Of a DNA stretch of 64,000 nucleotides, positions 1-11,703 are shown one piece after another. Below the pieces are notes generated by a model. It was given only the letters and a program-made list of their open reading frames with translations, was not told the origin of the DNA and did not search any database. Location: positions 30,123 to 94,122 of the forward strand of contig PDUO01000007.1 in assembly GCA_003008705.1 (NCBI GenBank). Direction: 5' to 3'. Source of the DNA: Pezicula radicicola (taxonomy: Eukaryota > Ascomycota > Leotiomycetes > Helotiales > Dermateaceae). A program made the translations under genes and the position numbers. Within the stretch, counting starts at the first letter, position 1, and every line of letters starts with the position of its first letter.

Positions 1-1400
1 AGTTATACACGAAAGTAGTAAATATTATTACAGGGCTTTAGCGACCACTAAAGATCACTATAGCTATAGGGTAATTATAGTGTATAATTATATTATATAA
101 TACAATATAAAACACTAGTAAAATAATATAAAATAAAATACTATATAAAATAAAATATAATATATATTATAAGTATATAGTTATATAGATTATCTAAATA
201 GTAAACTTATATAAATTACCTTATTTAGTCTACTTAATTAAACCTTACTATTCCTACTTAATCTTCTTAAACTAGAAAACTACTAGTTTAGTTTTCTCCT
301 TCCCTATTTATTTAATTTAGTTAGTTTAACGTCTTATATATACTATTCCTAATAAGGAAGTATATAATATAGAAACTAATATTATATAAGGAGTTATATA
401 CAAAAGTAGTAAGGTTACTATAGCTATAGGGTATTATAGTATATAATTATAAAATACAATAGATCCTAAGGTTATATTAGAATCTAATAAAGGATAAGCC
501 TTTAAAATAAATATTAAATACTATTAAAGTATTATATATTAGAAGTATATTATATAATATTAGACTTCTAACTACCCTCTTTTATATATTAGAAGCTCTC
601 CTTTACCTTTCTCTACTAGATAACTAACTTAATATTATAATTATTAACCTTATATTTTATTAGGTTATAAGTCTAGAATTCTATATTAGGGCCTTATACT
701 AGTTATCTATCTATTCTTTATAAAATAATCTATATAAGTTTATATTCTATACTAGCTAAGTTTCTAATATTATAAATAAATATAAGGTATATCCTAATTA
801 CTTAATATAAGTAAAAATAACCTCTCCTTATTACTAAGGGGGGTATAATAGTAGATAGCTAGTACTTAATAAGATAGCCTATATATAATCTAACTATTAG
901 AAGTATATTATATAATATATATATTATATAATATTATACTTCTAGCTACCCTCTTTTATATATTAACCCTATAGTAACTAGTTAGTCTAAGTAATAATAC
1001 CTACCACTTATACTTAATTAAGTATAACCCTAGTTTTACACCTACCTAGGTAGGTACGTTTAATACTCAAGTTTAATCAAAGCTATAACCTAGTGTAAAG
1101 TAAGGGTTATCTAAGAATAGGTTTATATTACCTCTGGTTAATAAGTAGTAAGTTAGGTTACAAGTTTAGTATTCTTATATTAAGACTAGGCTTGTATAAA
1201 AGAGCGCTCTAGTAGACAAGGGTATACAAAATAGTATCTAATAACACAGGGGTTAAGGAATTAGTATAATTTATAATGTTCCTCAATTAACTTATAATAT
1301 ATATCTAACCTATCTAATATATCACTAATTCTAAAACTTTTATTTAAGCTGTACTACCCATGTATCTATCTACTGTATCAAATTATTTTACTCTTGTATA
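1..1400. repeat. AT-rich degenerate repeat island
   Basis: This stretch is strikingly TA-rich, full of stops in every frame and holds no gene. It contains internal duplications. Positions 538-560 recur at 896-918, and 564-591 recur at 938-965 with one G/A difference. The segment near 1-95 is partly repeated near 393-460, and its motif CTTTAGCGACCACTAA (36-51) has a near copy around 46513-46528. I infer an old transposable element degraded by RIP-like C-to-T mutation; the family is not recognisable. Confidence 0.7.
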
Positions 1401-3224
1401 TTATCGAGGAGCATCCTCATCTTTAGCTTCTATTATAGGCTCTGGAGTTTCTTCCGCTGTGGGTTTAGTATCGCTACTCGATCTCATTTCCTCTAAAACT
1501 GCCGCAGCTTCGGCAGCATATTTGCACTTTAACCGGATGGCTTCTCCGTACTTGTAGAAAATAAATGGGAACGGGACACACATTAATGCGAGGAATGCCG
1601 GAACTGACGAAGCCCAATGAATGCCAAGGTTTTCGTACATGTCTGGATTTCATTAGTTTGTGTCCAAAGTGGCCGAGAGACCTGACTCACAGGTTGTAAA
1701 CAGAGGAAATGCGGCTCCGAATAGCGAGCGCAAGACGCTGTTTGCTGCTAGAACCGATGCTGCGTAGACGACATAAGAGTCAATGAGATAGTTCAAAATA
1801 CTCAAGAATACGAGCACCATCCCAAATCCAAAAGGTGCTGTCCCAATAATGCTAACACTCCAGTGTATCGTGGGGTAATTGGTCCAGGCGAACCAGAACA
1901 AGCCAGCAGGAAGGAACAAGCTTGCAAGCATGCTAGGAGGCAATCTTGCTTCGGGAGGAGCCTTGCCGTCACATGCACTTGATATTTTCGCATATCTTTT
2001 GTTGTCCCAGATAGAATAGATGACGGCAAACATCATGCCGACTGCGACGCCTATAAACGCGAGACCCCCAATTCCAGGGGACCAGCCACGGTCTTCTTGG
2101 TAGACAATCGGGAAGGCGCCGAACATCATATATAGTGTACCATATATGATGGCCATGTAGATACTCAACAGGAGCACAATGGGCTCAAGGAACAACAAAG
2201 CCCACGGTCGTGAGAGGGCGGTTTTGAATTGTTGGCCGACAGTTTTCGAGCCAAAGTCGACCTCCATCTTGGACTTGTACACCTTGCCGGTTATCTGTGA
2301 CATCTTTTGTGCGCGGCGGCGTAGGATCACAGGTGTGTATGTTTCTGGAATAGTAAGGGAACCGATAATCCAAAGAGCACCGGTAAAGATGGCCATCAAG
2401 CCCTCCACCCATCTCCAGCCTTCAGTCTGGCCCAAGAAACCTCCTACGATGGGCCCAATGGTGGGACCAAGGAAAGGAGCGGCGGCAAAAAGAGAGGTAG
2501 CGAGGCCTCTCTCTGATGCAGAGAACATGTCTGCAATGACACCACCCGCGTTCGTTAGGGGTGAAGAACCAAAAGCGCCTGCGAAGAATCGCATCACGAG
2601 GAGGGTTTGGATATTCTTCGCACCGGCTGCACCGGCGTTGAAGGCTGTGAGCATAGCGTAAGTTCCAACGTAGAGAACTTGTCGACCATAGAGTTCCGAA
2701 AGTGGTGCCCAGAGCAGTGGGCCAATTGCGAAACCAAGGACAAAGAGAGAGATACCGAGAGTTGCGACTTCTTGACTGATATTGAAGTCAATGATAATCT
2801 CTTCAACGCCGCCCGAGTAGGCGGAACTAACAAAAGCTACGGCCAAAGTTGCCTGTTGGACCTCTTAGCCAACCGTGATTTAATAACAAGCAGCCGCACA
2901 AAGTTGGATGGTACTTACGACGGCGACGAGGATTGTGATTACCCATTTCTTCCATTTGGAGAAGAGCATGGGATTTCTCCGATCGTGTGGGATATATTCA
3001 ACAACATAGGGATCTTCCTCCGTACCCGAACCACGATATTTATGATTCAAGACCTCTGGTGTAACATGAGTCTGGTCCAAGACTAGCTGCCAATGCGACG
3101 GGCGGTTTGGCTTGGCTTTTTGAGCTTCAACATCGTTCTCTGCCAGCGTTATGGACGATGAGGAGGATTCAACTTCGGGCATGACAGGTAGGCTGGTGGC
3201 TATGTAATATCGTGTGCTTTTCAC
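1401..3224 (-). CDS. MFS multidrug/polyamine-type exporter (DHA1 family)
   Basis: Three exons on the minus strand: 2919-3224, 1691-2852 and 1401-1642, encoding 569 residues. Introns have GTAAGT and GTGAGT donors and CAG acceptors, and the joints restore family sequence across both breaks. The polar N-terminal tail leads into about 12 hydrophobic segments. Just after the second transmembrane segment sits the DHA1 hallmark [15 protein letters not shown], and [20 protein letters not shown] precedes the last helices. Members of this family are plasma-membrane proton antiporters exporting drugs, toxins or polyamines (known for the family); the substrate here cannot be told. A second in-frame Met at 3182 is an alternative start. 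It borders the AT-rich island, so it is the outermost intact gene on this side. Confidence 0.9.
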
Positions 3225-4737
3225 TAAGTATGCCTAAGGTGGGAAAAGGGTTCCCCGGCGACAAAAGATCAAGATGACCAAGCTTGAAGGGCGGATAAAA
3301 ATGACGTATCTGATATGATGATATGGACGTAGCCAGTACAAAGGGTCTGCTGAGAATGAAAAAGGGCAGCGCACACCGTCAGTTAAGAAGGCTGAGAAGG
3401 ATGAGAAATCCAGAGAAGAAGAGGAGGGAAAGATGGAAGCATGACAGAAGTTGCACGTCAATGGGCATCTATTATTAAGATATGAAAAAAAAAAAAAGGT
3501 ACGAGTAGGGGCCTGTACTGTATGGAAAAAGACGACGACCTGGGTGGATTCTGCATTAAGTCCGCATCAGGTCCGTATAAGAGTGCCCACCTCTGCATAT
3601 ATTTGTATATATTTGCACATATTTGCACAACTGTGCATAAAGAGGTACGAATCTGTCTCTTTGAATGGGTATTCCCGTCCAGGCGGATGGAATTTATTGA
3701 TGAAATTGCCGAGGTCCATGTTTTGTTCTGATGGGGGGTCCCAGGGGCCCCAGGGGCTCTACTTCTGATTCGATATTTCGGCGTCCAAGGCTCCAAGGTG
3801 GGCTCGGTAGTGGTTTGGGTGGGTTTGGAAACAGTTGAGTACGGAGATAGTGACGTTGGATCGGAACCCGGCACAACGGCACCACGTTGTCTTGACTCTT
3901 GAGAAGGAAAAAGTTGAGTCCTGACCGAGCGCTTGGACCAAGAGCTAGAACTTTCCAAATACCTTCCTAGATTCTTGACCTTCCGGGAAGAACTTGCACG
4001 ACAACTGTATCATAGCACAGAAAGCCCACGGCCAAGACGGCACACAAGCTTTCTGCGCGACGCTGCGATACGAACCCTAGCTACTTTAGCCTAGGGCAGA
4101 TATACTTATGATAGCAGTACTGATACGGCACAGTACTACGAGTCTATGAGATGAATGCACAAAATATACAAGTCAAGAGGTGGCGTCCCGAAGCCCGACG
4201 GAGATGAAAAGAGCTCTGGCCATGCATCCACTACGATGACCCGACAGGCTGACATAAACAAGTGGAGATGACCCCAAGTTGCGCTGTAAATAACATTATA
4301 ACATAAATGCAAACAAAGCCTATGACCCAGGTCAGGCCCAAATGCTTACAAGTCAAATTCCCTCTAAGATCTCTTCAAAACAAAATTGGGGACGGCTACC
4401 GTCGATCCAGAAATCCCGTCACGCATAGAGATTGCTTTGCGCCTTGGAGCTGAGAGACTGCTATGAAAGAAAACAGCGCTACAAAATCACAACGCAATAT
4501 TGCCTGCATAACTATCACCGAAGGACCTGGCATATTCAATCAACAGACACAGTGTGAAAAGTGACCCGTGACTGAATGTACATCTTGTACATCCTGTAGG
4601 GCAGAGTAGACGGGATATTATATTACCCTTCTGAGTGTAAACATACCTACAGCCGCCTCGTTGGATGGTTGGTAATCTCAAATCAATGGCAGTCCACGGG
4701 CTTCCTCCGTGGGGACCCCGTAAGTCGCTTGCACTGT
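3225..4737. other. Gene-free intergenic region
   Basis: No conserved coding or RNA signal was seen between the MFS gene start and the 3' end of the rRNA methyltransferase. It holds an A-run near 3484 and a TTTGYAYATA-like low-complexity stretch at about 3595-3640. Short ORFs here overlap on both strands and look random. Confidence 0.6.
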
Positions 4738-6671
4738 CTAGTCGCTGGCTTTGCCCTGGGATCGCTTTTGCTTCTTCCCCACCAAGCCATGTTTCTTCAT
4801 GCCTGGCTTATAAGAATGCTTGCTGACAGAATGTGTAGCATATTTAGCTTTCTTTTCCTTGTGTGTAACATCTCGAGCGTCATTCTTTGCTATCGGTGCG
4901 GCTTCTGGCCCAAAACCACCCCATTCCTCAGCCGCTGAATCTTCCTTTCCCTCAACGGGTTGAGGTTGAATAAGTGCTCCAGAAACGGTTTTGGTGTCTT
5001 TAAAGATTGGGATTGCCTTGTCTCCTGTCATATCTTCATGGGGGATATCATAATTGCCAGCAAGAAGCGCTGTATCCCGTACAAAGGCTGCGACGAAGAA
5101 ACCCATGGTGCCGTGTTCATCTCCTTTGTTTGCTCGTATACAGGCTTCCCTTAGAACTTCATTCCCTTCACTTGCTTCTAGAGATCCTCGGACAGGCCAT
5201 TTTTTCATGCCGCTAACTTGGCGGTCGCGAGTGAGAATCTGCCACCCCTGCTTCTTTGCAATATCTGATTCGAGGGCCCTTCGTACAACGGACTCGTTCT
5301 CCTCGGCATGTATAGAGCAAGTCGAATATGTGATCTTCTTAGCCGCCGGGAATCTGAAAGCATGGAGCAAAAGTTCTAGCTGAAAGCTTGAAAGTGCTTC
5401 TAGTCGAGCTTTGAGCTCGTCATCCGTATTAACAGCAGTGACCTCTCCATCATCATCGACCATGACATCCAATAAATCTTCCTTGCCTTCACGCTTGCGT
5501 TTCCGTGTTTCCTTGCTTACATCGGGTCCCTTGCTCGGCCCTTTTACGCCTTTGGCATTTTTGGGGGCTGGATTAGTACTCTTCTTGAGAATCGGGAGGC
5601 AGAGCTCTGGCATGTCGTCCCTTCCAACAATACCACTTCCGGAGCAGCTGGGATCCAGAAGTAAAGCGCCAACATGTTTATAAGCTGCAGCATTGGGGTC
5701 TGTTCTTAGGAAATCTTGCCCGGGATGGAGGGTAGTGAACTCGTGTGATCCGGCCAAGTTGACCATCTTTTCCAGAGTCTCCGCGCGTCCTTTGTTCTTT
5801 TCAAAAGCATGAATAATACGAGTATCTTCCTCAAGCTCCGAGGTGTGAGAAAGGAGGATTGCTGCAACATGGGTGGTTTTGTTTCCGGGGGCTGAACATG
5901 TATCGATAATGTCGCCGTCCTCAGGAAGTGGGTTAAGAAGATAAGCTGGAAAACATGAGGCTTTGTCTTGAAAAATTATGGCTCCTGATTTGTAGGCACC
6001 GTCCTTCGAAAGATCGACGTTTGGGGACACAGCAAGCAGGTTTGGTATATTCTCATCAATGAATATACGCTTAGAGCCCCGCTGCCTCACATCATCCACA
6101 GTGGTTGTGCGGTCGTATCCGGAGAAGGTCGTCATAAGTTGGTCTTCCAAAGTAGTTTTCAGACTATTGATTCTCACCCAGCGTGGGTAGGGAGCCTCGG
6201 AACCATCTGCACCATTTTCGTGACCTGCCTCAATGTACGCCTTCAGAGCTTCGATGGAGCTCAATTTTCTCCGTATCCGTGCCTTGGTTAATTCTGCCTG
6301 GAGTCTGCCCTTGTGTCGCTCAATAGCTGTCCTAAGCCCATGGGTAGCCGGAAGTGCAATGCCCTTTTTGGCCAAGAGGAGGTCGTGAACGAGGAGCAGC
6401 GACAGTATGGGTGTGACCTGGATAGCACCGAGTTAGGCCAAGCTATTTAAATGACAAGAGTTCCATTTACCTTCCTCTCGAGACGCAAAATGTCGGCATG
6501 CTCAATAACCTCCTTCAGTATTGGACTCCATTTACATGTCTCGACAGCAATGGCATAAATTTGCGCCGGCTGCGATTTTAAATCCTTCTTACTGAAGATT
6601 CTGGATTTTAAGCTACCCCCAGCATTGGTAGATGCAGTAAGAACTTCAGCTGCTTCATAGTAGAGGGACAT
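4738..6671 (-). CDS. rcm1: NOL1/NOP2/Sun-family 25S rRNA cytosine-C5 methyltransferase (Rcm1/NSUN5 type)
   Basis: Two exons, 6471-6671 and 4738-6417 (626 residues), joined across a 53-nt intron with a CCTAAC branch site. The start is the Met of MSLYYEAAEV, which matches the short N-terminus of this family; an upstream ORF extension is not needed. SAM-binding motif I reads DTCSAPGNKT (about residue 239). Motif IV reads LLLDPSCSGSG with Cys near 325, and motif VI reads TYSTCSIHAEENE with the catalytic Cys near 434. The two-cysteine arrangement is that of an active RNA m5C methyltransferase. A lysine-rich tail at the C-terminus suits nucleolar targeting. Yeast Rcm1 modifies one cytosine of 25S rRNA; the same job is inferred here. 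Confidence 0.92.
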
Positions 6672-7411
6672 GATGCTGATATCCAGCAACTTGCTGCAAT
6701 TTGACAAGCTGTGGCAGCTGCAGACTTCCGCGAAACGAGAAAACCTAAATGTTAGACAGAGCCTTGCCGCTAATGGGTACTTCACCGCAATCTTAGGATT
6801 ATTTCCAAACCCGCCGAGGAACGAATTTGGGGTTTTAGCTTGCTTAAATAACCAGACCACTCTTGGAGGAGCAGTTGTCTGTCGGTGTAGAATTATTCAT
6901 TGTATCATCATATGTTCTGTTAGGAAAGCTCGGAAAGGTAAATAAATTTACATAGCCGGTGAGAGGCGAGGCTATCGTCGGTCATGTCGTAGGTGATTTC
7001 CGATGCGACGCGACGTGACCAAAGGAGATCCATAGCACAAGGATATCTTCATCATGCCACCCGACTTATGGCTCTTAGCCTTGTAATGTTGTGGTTTGGC
7101 CCAAGATTAGCTTGACTCGCTGTTGAGCGAAGCAAGTGACTGTCTAAGGGAACTAAGAAACATGTGGCAATAATGTTGAGATATGTGAAGATGGAGGTGG
7201 AGGTAATGCGATAATGTTGGTTCTACATTAGAACTAGTTGCCTTACCTCGGAGCTCGAAACTTCTGGTCAAGTGTAGTTCTTGCTAATACTATTTCACAG
7301 TGCTACAAGCAAACAGTAAGTGCGGCAGAGCATTGGATCACCTACAAATATGAAAACCAGAGACTTTTGTTGGTATTGCGTTCGATTTGAGATTTCTTTG
7401 AAGATAGACGT
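6672..7411. other. Intergenic region between convergently spaced minus-strand genes
   Basis: It contains the promoter side of the rRNA methyltransferase and the 3' flank of PRP18. No further gene, RNA or repeat was recognised. Confidence 0.55.
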
Positions 7412-8493
7412 CTAACCCATGAGCTGTCTAATGTCTTCCGGAGGCCACCTCACCTGAGCGAAGCTAAGACACCTCTTTATACTCTGTAAAAATTTCCTTG
7501 TGACTTCGTCGCCCATAACATGTCCCTTGTCGCTTTCATGTAGCTTCTCTCGAGCACTACGCTCGTGAATACCAACCATAGTGACTCCAATGGGCCAAGC
7601 TGCCTTGCCGATACTCAGTCTGAGATACCCGTCGTTTGCATCAACATATCGCCGTTCCTGGGCTGCTTTCACAATCTCAACGATAGGTTCCAAGACACCT
7701 TCATCAATGTCTGCCTTTTCAAATTTCCGGAAGAGCTTGTCATCATTAGTATAGAGCTAGAAATGACCATGGTGAAGATAGTACTTACTGGTGTCATGTT
7801 CTCCTTGCTGGAGACCATAGCATTATACGCAGCTTTGCTAGCAAACGTGTCCCTCTTCTCCTTCTGTAAAGCAGACTCCCATTCTGTCAAGACCATAGTG
7901 AAGTATGACGCCAGCTGCCTGAAGAGGTATTTTCTTCCTTCCGAATCCTTGGGCACGGTGTCAACCTTCATATCCTTCTCATCCACAAGCTCCAAAGAGG
8001 TAGGTATGGGCCCCTTGGTCATAACCACACCCAATTTCTTAAACCTCCTCACTCTCTGCTTGTGGTTTTCTCCGAACAGCTTCACTGGGTGTCCCATCGC
8101 CCTCAATTTTTCAGTCAAAGCGTCGTCAGGAATATCATCCTCATCTAATTCAACACTCTCCTCTTTGACCAGATCTGGTAGCCCCAACCGCTTCCTTCTC
8201 ACTTTCTCCTCCTCAGCTTCCTGTTCTTCCCTCTTCTTTCTAGACTCCTCGGCGAATCTTCTCTTCTTTTCTTCACGCTCACGAGCTGCATTCGCTTCCT
8301 CCTCCTCTCTTTTCCGTTTCTGCGCTGCCTTGGATTCCTTTTCTTCTTCGATACCGCGTTGTTCAGCGAGGTATTTGGCCCTTCGTTCAGCCTCAACATC
8401 AAAGCGTTTCATATATTTCTTTGACGGCTCAGTGGTAGGTGACGTCGGCCGCTTTTTAGAGATCTCCTTTGACATTAGAGACGCGAAATCCAT
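7412..8493 (-). CDS. prp18: Pre-mRNA splicing factor Prp18
   Basis: Two exons, 7789-8493 and 7412-7735 (342 residues), with a 53-nt intron that has a perfect TACTAAT branch sequence and an AAG acceptor. The start is MDFASLMSKE, the usual N-terminus. The N-terminal third is a highly charged coiled-coil-like Glu/Lys/Arg region. It is followed by the PRP4-like small segment with LTEKLRAMGHPVKLFGE and by the C-terminal Prp18 helical domain containing RRYVDANDGYLRLSIGKAAW and WPIGVTMVGIHER. Prp18 acts with Slu7 in the second step of splicing in the U5 snRNP (known for the family). It is transcribed divergently from SAP18. Confidence 0.95.
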
Positions 8494-8879
8494 GATTCCG
8501 ATGAGCTGTACGTATACAACGTGGTGGGCGTGCGCGAGGAAGGTTGAGAGCTCGATGAGATTTAGGATCAGTAGAATACCGACGTTTGTAGTTTGTAGCT
8601 TGCTGTACCAAAATCGAGTGCGTAGAGAGCGCAATATGAGCAGATGTGACACCGCAATTTTTACACTTGATATTGTAAGTTCTAAGCGTGAATTTGTATC
8701 TACAGTATGCAAAAAGAAGTACACTCAATTGCGATGATGAAATCTTGGCGAGCTGTCTGTTTGGCGCGACTTGGAGCTTCAATGGCGAACCACCTGTGCG
8801 CCGGAGCCTCAACTAACTCTCCACCACCATACTTTGTTTTACCAATGATTTATCGAAGATCTTAAACATCTCGTTCAAA
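8494..8879. promoter_or_regulatory. Shared divergent promoter of prp18 and sap18
   Basis: The two start codons lie 386 bp apart and point away from each other, so this gap must carry both promoters. No specific factor site was identified. Confidence 0.6.
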
Positions 8880-9689
8880 ATGGCTTTATTACCGGACAAA
8901 GTCGACCGTCACACAACAACTCCCTTCCACTTAAAGCTCTTCTACAGAAGTGGTTCATTTCACAGGTTTGTACAAGCAGCTTCCAATACTTCAAGTGCAA
9001 CCACTTACTTTTGTAGACTTGAAGAATTCAATCCCCTCCACGAACTGCCGCCTCACCTCCAGATCTACACATGGCAAACGTGCACTCTTCGCGAATTGTC
9101 CCATCTCCTCACCACAGCGCTTCCATCTCTTCTCCCTTCCCCAGCGATTGGTACTCGACTCTCCTTCCGCCTCATATTCCCAGACACAAGAAGTTCAGCA
9201 CAAAACTCCTCGTCGCCTGCTCGATATCTCACAAAGGATCTTGGTAGCATAGTAATTGGTGATGGGGGTCCAGGTATCCTGCCCGATGAAGACGAGGCTG
9301 CGATTGTCGCGGGCGGTCAGATGGCAGGCAGGTTAGAGGGTGATGCAGAAAGGAGTTTACAAGATGTTAAATTTGTGATTGGAGATTACGTTTCGTGCGC
9401 TATTATACCACCGTTGGCCAACGGAGCTGTTGCGCCACCAATAAGTGGGAGGGGTGGTTTTGGAGGTGGCAGGGCTATGAATGACTTTGGTGGCAGAGGA
9501 GACTTTAATAGAGGGTCAAGGGAAAATGGATTTGGTGGTGCATTTAGAGGAAGAGGAGGTCGAGGAGGATTTGGACAGGGTATCGGAAGTGTCCCCAGTG
9601 GGGAATGGCGGAGAGGAGAGAGAGTCCCAGAAGGTCCGTCAGGTAGAGGAAGAGGTTATGGAGGCGGCGGAGGGCGAGGAAGGTGGTGA
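8880..9689 (+). CDS. sap18: SAP18 (Sin3-associated polypeptide) with RGG tail
   Basis: Exons 8880-8965 and 9017-9689 give 252 residues. The SAP18 ubiquitin-like fold is clear from DRHTTTPFHLKLFYRSGSFH, LQIYTWQTCTLRELSHLL and the RLSFRLIFPD segment. The intron (51 nt, GTTTGT donor, TTGTAG acceptor) is placed because its removal joins FHR to LEEFNPLHELPP as in the family. It is a multiple of three and free of in-frame stops, so a retained form would add 17 residues. The last ~75 residues are Gly/Arg-rich with many RGG/FGG units, typical of RNA-binding tails. SAP18 is part of the Sin3-HDAC corepressor and, in other eukaryotes, of the splicing-linked ASAP complex. Confidence 0.85.
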   Translation: MALLPDKVDRHTTTPFHLKLFYRSGSFHRFVQAASNTSSATTYFCRLEEFNPLHELPPHLQIYTWQTCTLRELSHLLTTALPSLLPSPAIGTRLSFRLIFPDTRSSAQNSSSPARYLTKDLGSIVIGDGGPGILPDEDEAAIVAGGQMAGRLEGDAERSLQDVKFVIGDYVSCAIIPPLANGAVAPPISGRGGFGGGRAMNDFGGRGDFNRGSRENGFGGAFRGRGGRGGFGQGIGSVPSGEWRRGERVPEGPSGRGRGYGGGGGRGRW

Positions 9690-9970
9690 TTTTATGTGAT
9701 TTTATGTGAGATTAATAAAGATACCATTCCAGCGTCTATTCCACCCCATGTAATTCAAGAGGTAGGTTTACCTTTATTTACTCACCTGCCTAGCTTTCAC
9801 ATTTTGGAGAACTTGCCCTTTTTGCGGACAATGCACTGCTATCTGCCTATCAATATCAGGTATGAGAAGCTGAGCGTAATTCTTCCCATGGTCGATTTTG
9901 GTTTATTGAAATTGCTCCCTGCTATGTACAGATTGACTCCGGCTGCTTGTCCTTCTGCAAACCCCATAGT

Positions 9971-10367
9971 TTAATACTCAACAATTGTATCACCTCTCCG
10001 CTTTCCCCTCATGTCCCACTTGCCCTGTTCTTATATCAGTATCAGCATTCCAATCATAGCCACAACGGACTTACATCTGTGGTGTAAGCCAAGTATCCGA
10101 TGATCGCTGGAACAGCAACGACGTATGCGAAGGTGATTCCGGCTGTCCGGCGAGTCCATCTGAAGTACTTGTGGCGGTTGACGCTCATGTCTTCACTTGC
10201 ATTAGCCTTCAATGGCTCCATGGTTGAGGGATAGTATCGGCGTACTGGCATATTTGACCAACGCCGGGTCCATCGCGAGGGCTGTCGATTTATCTGTTAG
10301 TATGACCTGGCTCCAATTGGCACAAAGATCGGGACACGGAAGACCTACAGTGGTTGTGGCCCGCCAT
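9971..10367 (-). CDS. Small complex I accessory subunit (NDUFB4/B15-like, fungal 6.6-kDa type)
   Basis: This gene of four exons encodes only 74 residues: 10349-10367, 10246-10281, 10075-10190 and 9971-10024. The introns begin GTAGGT, GTACGC and GTAAGT and end CAG, AAG and CAG. The translation runs from MAGHNHSLAMDPALVKYA through SVNRHKYFRWTRRTAG, a single transmembrane segment (TFAYVVAVPAIIGYLAY) and a basic tail ending GKRRGDTIVEY. The HKYFRWT motif before one membrane helix is what I know from fungal NADH:ubiquinone oxidoreductase 6.6-kDa subunits of the inner mitochondrial membrane. A contiguous ORF view would miss exons 1, 2 and 4. Confidence 0.8.
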
Positions 10368-10814
10368 GCTGAGTTTGGTGGGGTGAAATTGAAGGTATGT
10401 CTGGTGAGGTCGTTGTCGCTAGAGCTTTGAGGTTCATAGGCGCATCGTTAAATTGGCTCTATAGCCACCCAAATATCACTCCACACCCACCTTACCAACT
10501 CTTTTGTGTCTGATATCAAGGAAGTGTTTCTGTAAAGAGCTCACTCCAATTCCTAGCCTAGGCTCCTTTAGTTAGGTTGATACCTAACTCAAGCCGTAAG
10601 CGCGAGCATCGAGCAGCTCTGTCATCACTGTTGTTCCGCTTTTATTGTCCACGGAAAGGCAGGATGCCGAGGTTCGACGTAATTGTTCCAGTGCCAGTCC
10701 GATGGTCTCTTTTGCCTCCTAATGGCCTTCTCGATTTGCTCCGCTTTTCTCTTGTCCTTTGGTAGTAAATTCAACTTCGAAGTCAAGGCAAGATTTAATT
10801 GATATCCGACAACC

Positions 10815-11703
10815 ATGGCATCAACACCAACACTTCCGAGCGAGCAACCAAAAGTGAAGCTCTTCTGGTACCACCACCCTTCTCACTTTCAAATGAGAAT
10901 AGACTAACATACGCAGGCTTGAGAAATCTCGTTCGCAGAGAATCTTATGGCTTTTGGAGGAGTTAAAGATCCCATATGATCTTCAGATCTTCCATCGGAA
11001 TCCCAAAACACAACTGGCTCCTCCAGAGTTGAAAGAAGTGCACGCCCTTGGCAAGAGTCCTGTCATATCAGTCACTACGCCTGGATCCACTGAGCCTGTG
11101 ATAATTGCTGAGAGTGCGTTTATCATTGAGTACTTGCTGGATCATTTTGCCCAAGGGAGCACGCTGTTGCCCAAAAGGTATAAGGAAGGCCTGGAGGGGA
11201 AGGTCGGTGGAGAGACAGAGAGTTGGTTAAGGTTCAGATACTTTATGCACTATGCCGAAGGAAGTCTAATGAGCCTGTTGTTGATTAGTCTTATAGCTCT
11301 TCGTATGTCTGTCTTCTGCTTTTCCTCTATGGTACTATTGACACCCTTGTAGAAATCAAAAACTCCCCTGTTCCATTCTTTATTAAGCCTATAACCTCGA
11401 TTGTGGCTGGGAAGATTTCGTCTGGCTACTTAGAGCCTAAATTTCCTTGCTCACTTCGGTTTCTTAGAAGCTCAACTTGCCTCTTCCCCTGAAGATGGTC
11501 AATATCTCTGCGGCAAAATCCTTACTGGTGCAGACATTCTGCTCAGTTTCCCATTGATTGCTGCACGTGGAAGAGCAGGCTTAACGAAAGATAAATATCC
11601 AAAAGTATGGGCTTACGTCGAGAGACTAGGGAATGAGACTGGGTATAAAAAGGCTGTGGAGAAGATTGTGGAGATTGATGGGAAGTTTGAGGCTTCCATT
11701 TAA
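10815..11703 (+). CDS. Glutathione S-transferase, frameshifted by one base
   Basis: Exons are 10815-10867, 10917-11302 and 11353-11703. Introns of 49 and 50 nt have GTACCA/GTATGT donors and a CTAAC branch in the first. The N-terminal thioredoxin-like domain (VKLFWLEKSRSQRILWLLEE) and the helical C-terminal domain (QIKNSPVPFFIKPI, then YLCGKILTGADILLSFPLIA) are both well kept. In exon 3 the frame breaks at the A-run 11439-11441. Reading on without one A gives the family sequence EPNFLAHFGFLEAQL; as written the frame ends early near 11490. This is either a recent null mutation or an assembly error. No other damage is visible, and the codons on both sides look intact. Confidence 0.85.

Noticed and set aside
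2179..2661. 160-residue plus-strand ORF.
   Set aside because: Antisense shadow of the MFS transporter.
10625..10816. Minus-strand 63-residue ORF starting over the GST start codon.
   Set aside because: Overlaps the GST start head-on and shows no family features.
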